From assembly GCA_902570035.1 (NCBI GenBank), contig CACFWO010000003.1, positions 1-64,000 on the forward strand: a DNA stretch of 64,000 nt. Direction: 5' to 3'. Made by a program: the position numbers and the translations under genes. The stretch is from an uncultured SAR86 cluster bacterium. Lineage in GTDB: Bacteria; Pseudomonadota; Gammaproteobacteria; Magnimaribacterales; AG-339-G14. This document shows positions 62,141 to 64,000 of this stretch, in pieces. How positions within the stretch are numbered: position 1 is the stretch's first letter; the number at the start of each line of letters is the position of its first letter. Under the pieces are notes generated by a model. That model searched no databases, was not told the DNA's origin, and saw only the letters and a program-made list of their open reading frames with translations.

Positions 62141-62979
62141 TGTCTTTCTCTTCTTTAAATTTTGAGATAAAAGAATCTCATAAACTTTTTATATCGCCCT
62201 TTGATAGGGGCTTTATATTTGGGGATGCTGTTTATGAAATGATTCTATGTATAGATGGAAGATGTATCTTTCTTGAAGATCATCTTGCTAGGTTAAAACA
62301 GAGTCTAGCTTCAATAAAACTAATTCCAGATTTTAAAGAAAAAAACTTAAAGGATGAAATTAATAGAATTGCAAATGTAAATGATGCTCCTTTTCAAGCA
62401 ATATACGTTCAAATTTCTAGAGGAGTCCAATTAATTAGAAATCATCTTCCTGAAGAAAATTTAAGTCCTACAGTCTTTATAACTTCCATTAAAATTGATG
62501 ATCCATCAGATCGACACAAAGGAATTTCTGCTTTACTTAAAGATGATGAGAGGTGGTTAAAAACAGATATCAAATCTACTTCTTTATTAGCAAATGTTTT
62601 GAATAAAATTGAAGCTGATTCTGAAGGCCATGACGAAGTAATTTTGCATAAAGGTGGTTTTTTAAATGAAGGCGCGGTATCAAACTTATTTCTATTCATA
62701 AATGATGATCTTCATACACCATCGCTTGATGCAAACATATTGCCCGGCGTCACAAGGGCAAAACTCATTAATTTAGCGGAAGCTAATAACATAAATGTTA
62801 TTCAAAGGATTATACCTTCATCGGAAATTGATAACGCTCAAGAGGTTTTTATGTCTTCAACTACCAAAGGAGTAATTCCTGTAGTGAGAATAATAGGTTC
62901 TAAGTTTGATACAGATAAACCAGGTGATCTCACATTGAGACTAAGAGAAATATATTTACAAGAAATTTATCAAACATAA
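62140..62979 (+). CDS. dat: Class IV aminotransferase, probable D-amino acid transaminase
   Basis: FDRGFIFGDAVYEMI, NEGAVSNLFLF, LPGVTRAKLI; after dacA. Confidence 0.85.
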   Translation: MSFSSLNFEIKESHKLFISPFDRGFIFGDAVYEMILCIDGRCIFLEDHLARLKQSLASIKLIPDFKEKNLKDEINRIANVNDAPFQAIYVQISRGVQLIRNHLPEENLSPTVFITSIKIDDPSDRHKGISALLKDDERWLKTDIKSTSLLANVLNKIEADSEGHDEVILHKGGFLNEGAVSNLFLFINDDLHTPSLDANILPGVTRAKLINLAEANNINVIQRIIPSSEIDNAQEVFMSSTTKGVIPVVRIIGSKFDTDKPGDLTLRLREIYLQEIYQT

Positions 62980-63890
62980 GACATTAAGGTATTGAAACGA
63001 ACCTTAATTAACTTTTCATTATTTTCTGATTTAATCAACCTATCTAATCTAGCAATTTCAATTTTAATTTTATTAATTGAATCTTCTGATATTGTTTTAG
63101 CCTTATTTTTTAAATCAGATACATAATCAAAAGGCCCCGGCACTTTCATTGTTGGATTGGCTTGTAATGCTTCGATAAAAGACAATTCTCTATTTAAGCT
63201 CCAAAGCATTAAAGTTAACGGTACTTTCTCAACGAGGAGTTGATTAAGAAGTTTATTAAAAAGCTGTGCATTTGAATTGATGAAACTCCTTGAAAAAGAA
63301 AATATATCTTTGCTTGAACTATCGATCAATGAATCTTTGATGGTGATCATTTTTAGATCTTCATTTTTTGATATGAGTTTGAGACACTTTAGCTCTTGAT
63401 CGGCAGACAAGAGATTTCCATCTGTCAGTTCAGTTAAATAATCAGTCATTTGAACATCTAAATTCAAACCTCTTCTTTTAGCTCTGGACTTAAGCCATGT
63501 AGGAAATTGATTTGGATAAATCTTTTCTATGTATGACGATTTCGTGATGGAGGAAATTTTTTTAAACCATACACTGTTTTTAACTTTGGTTACGTTTTCA
63601 ATTGATAAGATAATTTTTTTGGAACTTTCTGCTTTACCTGAGAAGTCCTCTAAATAATTAAGGCAATCTTTCGTAGGAGCAAATCCATTAATTCTTATAT
63701 CTAAAAGCTCTTTATCCTCAAATAAAGATAAACTGTCGTTGCTATCAAATGTATCCCAGTTAAACTTCTTATCAACAAAAAAAATTTTTCTATTTAGATA
63801 CCCTTCTTTTTTTAATTTATTTATTTCGATTAATCTATTTTCTTGAAGCAGAAAGGGCTCATCACTAATAAAACAATATATGCTAGCCAT
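62970..63890 (-). CDS. holA: DNA polymerase III subunit delta
   Basis: YCFISDEPFLLQENRLIEI, LPTWLKSRAKRRGL-like region, delta AAA+ layout. Confidence 0.85.
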   Translation of the reverse strand: MASIYCFISDEPFLLQENRLIEINKLKKEGYLNRKIFFVDKKFNWDTFDSNDSLSLFEDKELLDIRINGFAPTKDCLNYLEDFSGKAESSKKIILSIENVTKVKNSVWFKKISSITKSSYIEKIYPNQFPTWLKSRAKRRGLNLDVQMTDYLTELTDGNLLSADQELKCLKLISKNEDLKMITIKDSLIDSSSKDIFSFSRSFINSNAQLFNKLLNQLLVEKVPLTLMLWSLNRELSFIEALQANPTMKVPGPFDYVSDLKNKAKTISEDSINKIKIEIARLDRLIKSENNEKLIKVRFNTLMSYV

Positions 63891-64000
63891 TAGAGATTTT
63901 TATCAGATTAAACTTAATATTATCTAGAGCTTTATCAAGAAAAGAATTTTTGATTTCTTCTGTTATTTTGTCATTCGAAAGAATATTCGAAGTATTGTAA
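63883..64000 (-). CDS. lptE: Probable LptE C-terminal fragment (runs off window end)
   Basis: Reverse-strand reading ...YNTSNILSNDKITEEIKNSFLDKALDNIKFNLIKISNG*; overlaps the holA start, as in the conserved lptE-holA pair. Homology not testable on about 38 aa. Confidence 0.5.
   Translation of the reverse strand, partial: YNTSNILSNDKITEEIKNSFLDKALDNIKFNLIKISNG

Overview
This window is a dense, AT-rich stretch of core genes that looks like a streamlined gammaproteobacterial chromosome. The gene order matches Pseudomonas-type blocks (cca | apaH-ksgA-pdxA-surA-lptD | amgK-murU; rpe-trpEGDC; fis-purH-purD; rsmE-gshB-ruvX-dnaG-rpoD-tRNA-Ile2; tolC/thiC; parE-parC; proA-nadD-rsfS-mrdA-rodA-mltB-dacA-dat | holA-lptE). 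A marine SAR86-like origin is my inference from style (low GC, many TonB receptors, small spacers) and was not tested. I see no CRISPR array, prophage, transposon, rRNA or obvious defence island. The most unusual part is an iron/heme segment at about 24.7-38.3 kb. It holds two TonB-dependent receptors (one behind a textbook Fur-box promoter), an FTR1 iron permease, a C4-type 5-aminolevulinate synthase, and a contiguous hemC-B-E-H-F-J cluster whose divergent HemC carries a ~160-aa C-terminal extension that may be an embedded HemD. Between the Fur-controlled receptor and FTR1 lies the longest spacer in the window (301 bp). It contains three tightly packed stems, an alternative competing pairing, and a weak terminator-like end, making it a candidate undescribed structured RNA or 3'UTR-derived sRNA. 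I consider that the best lead. Other leads are interlocked stop codons at convergent gene pairs, putative leaderless promoters (-10 box 6-7 nt before ATG), a DnaG zinc site with Cys in place of His, and consistent losses from conserved operons (apaG, gph, yqgE, rlmH, rlpA).
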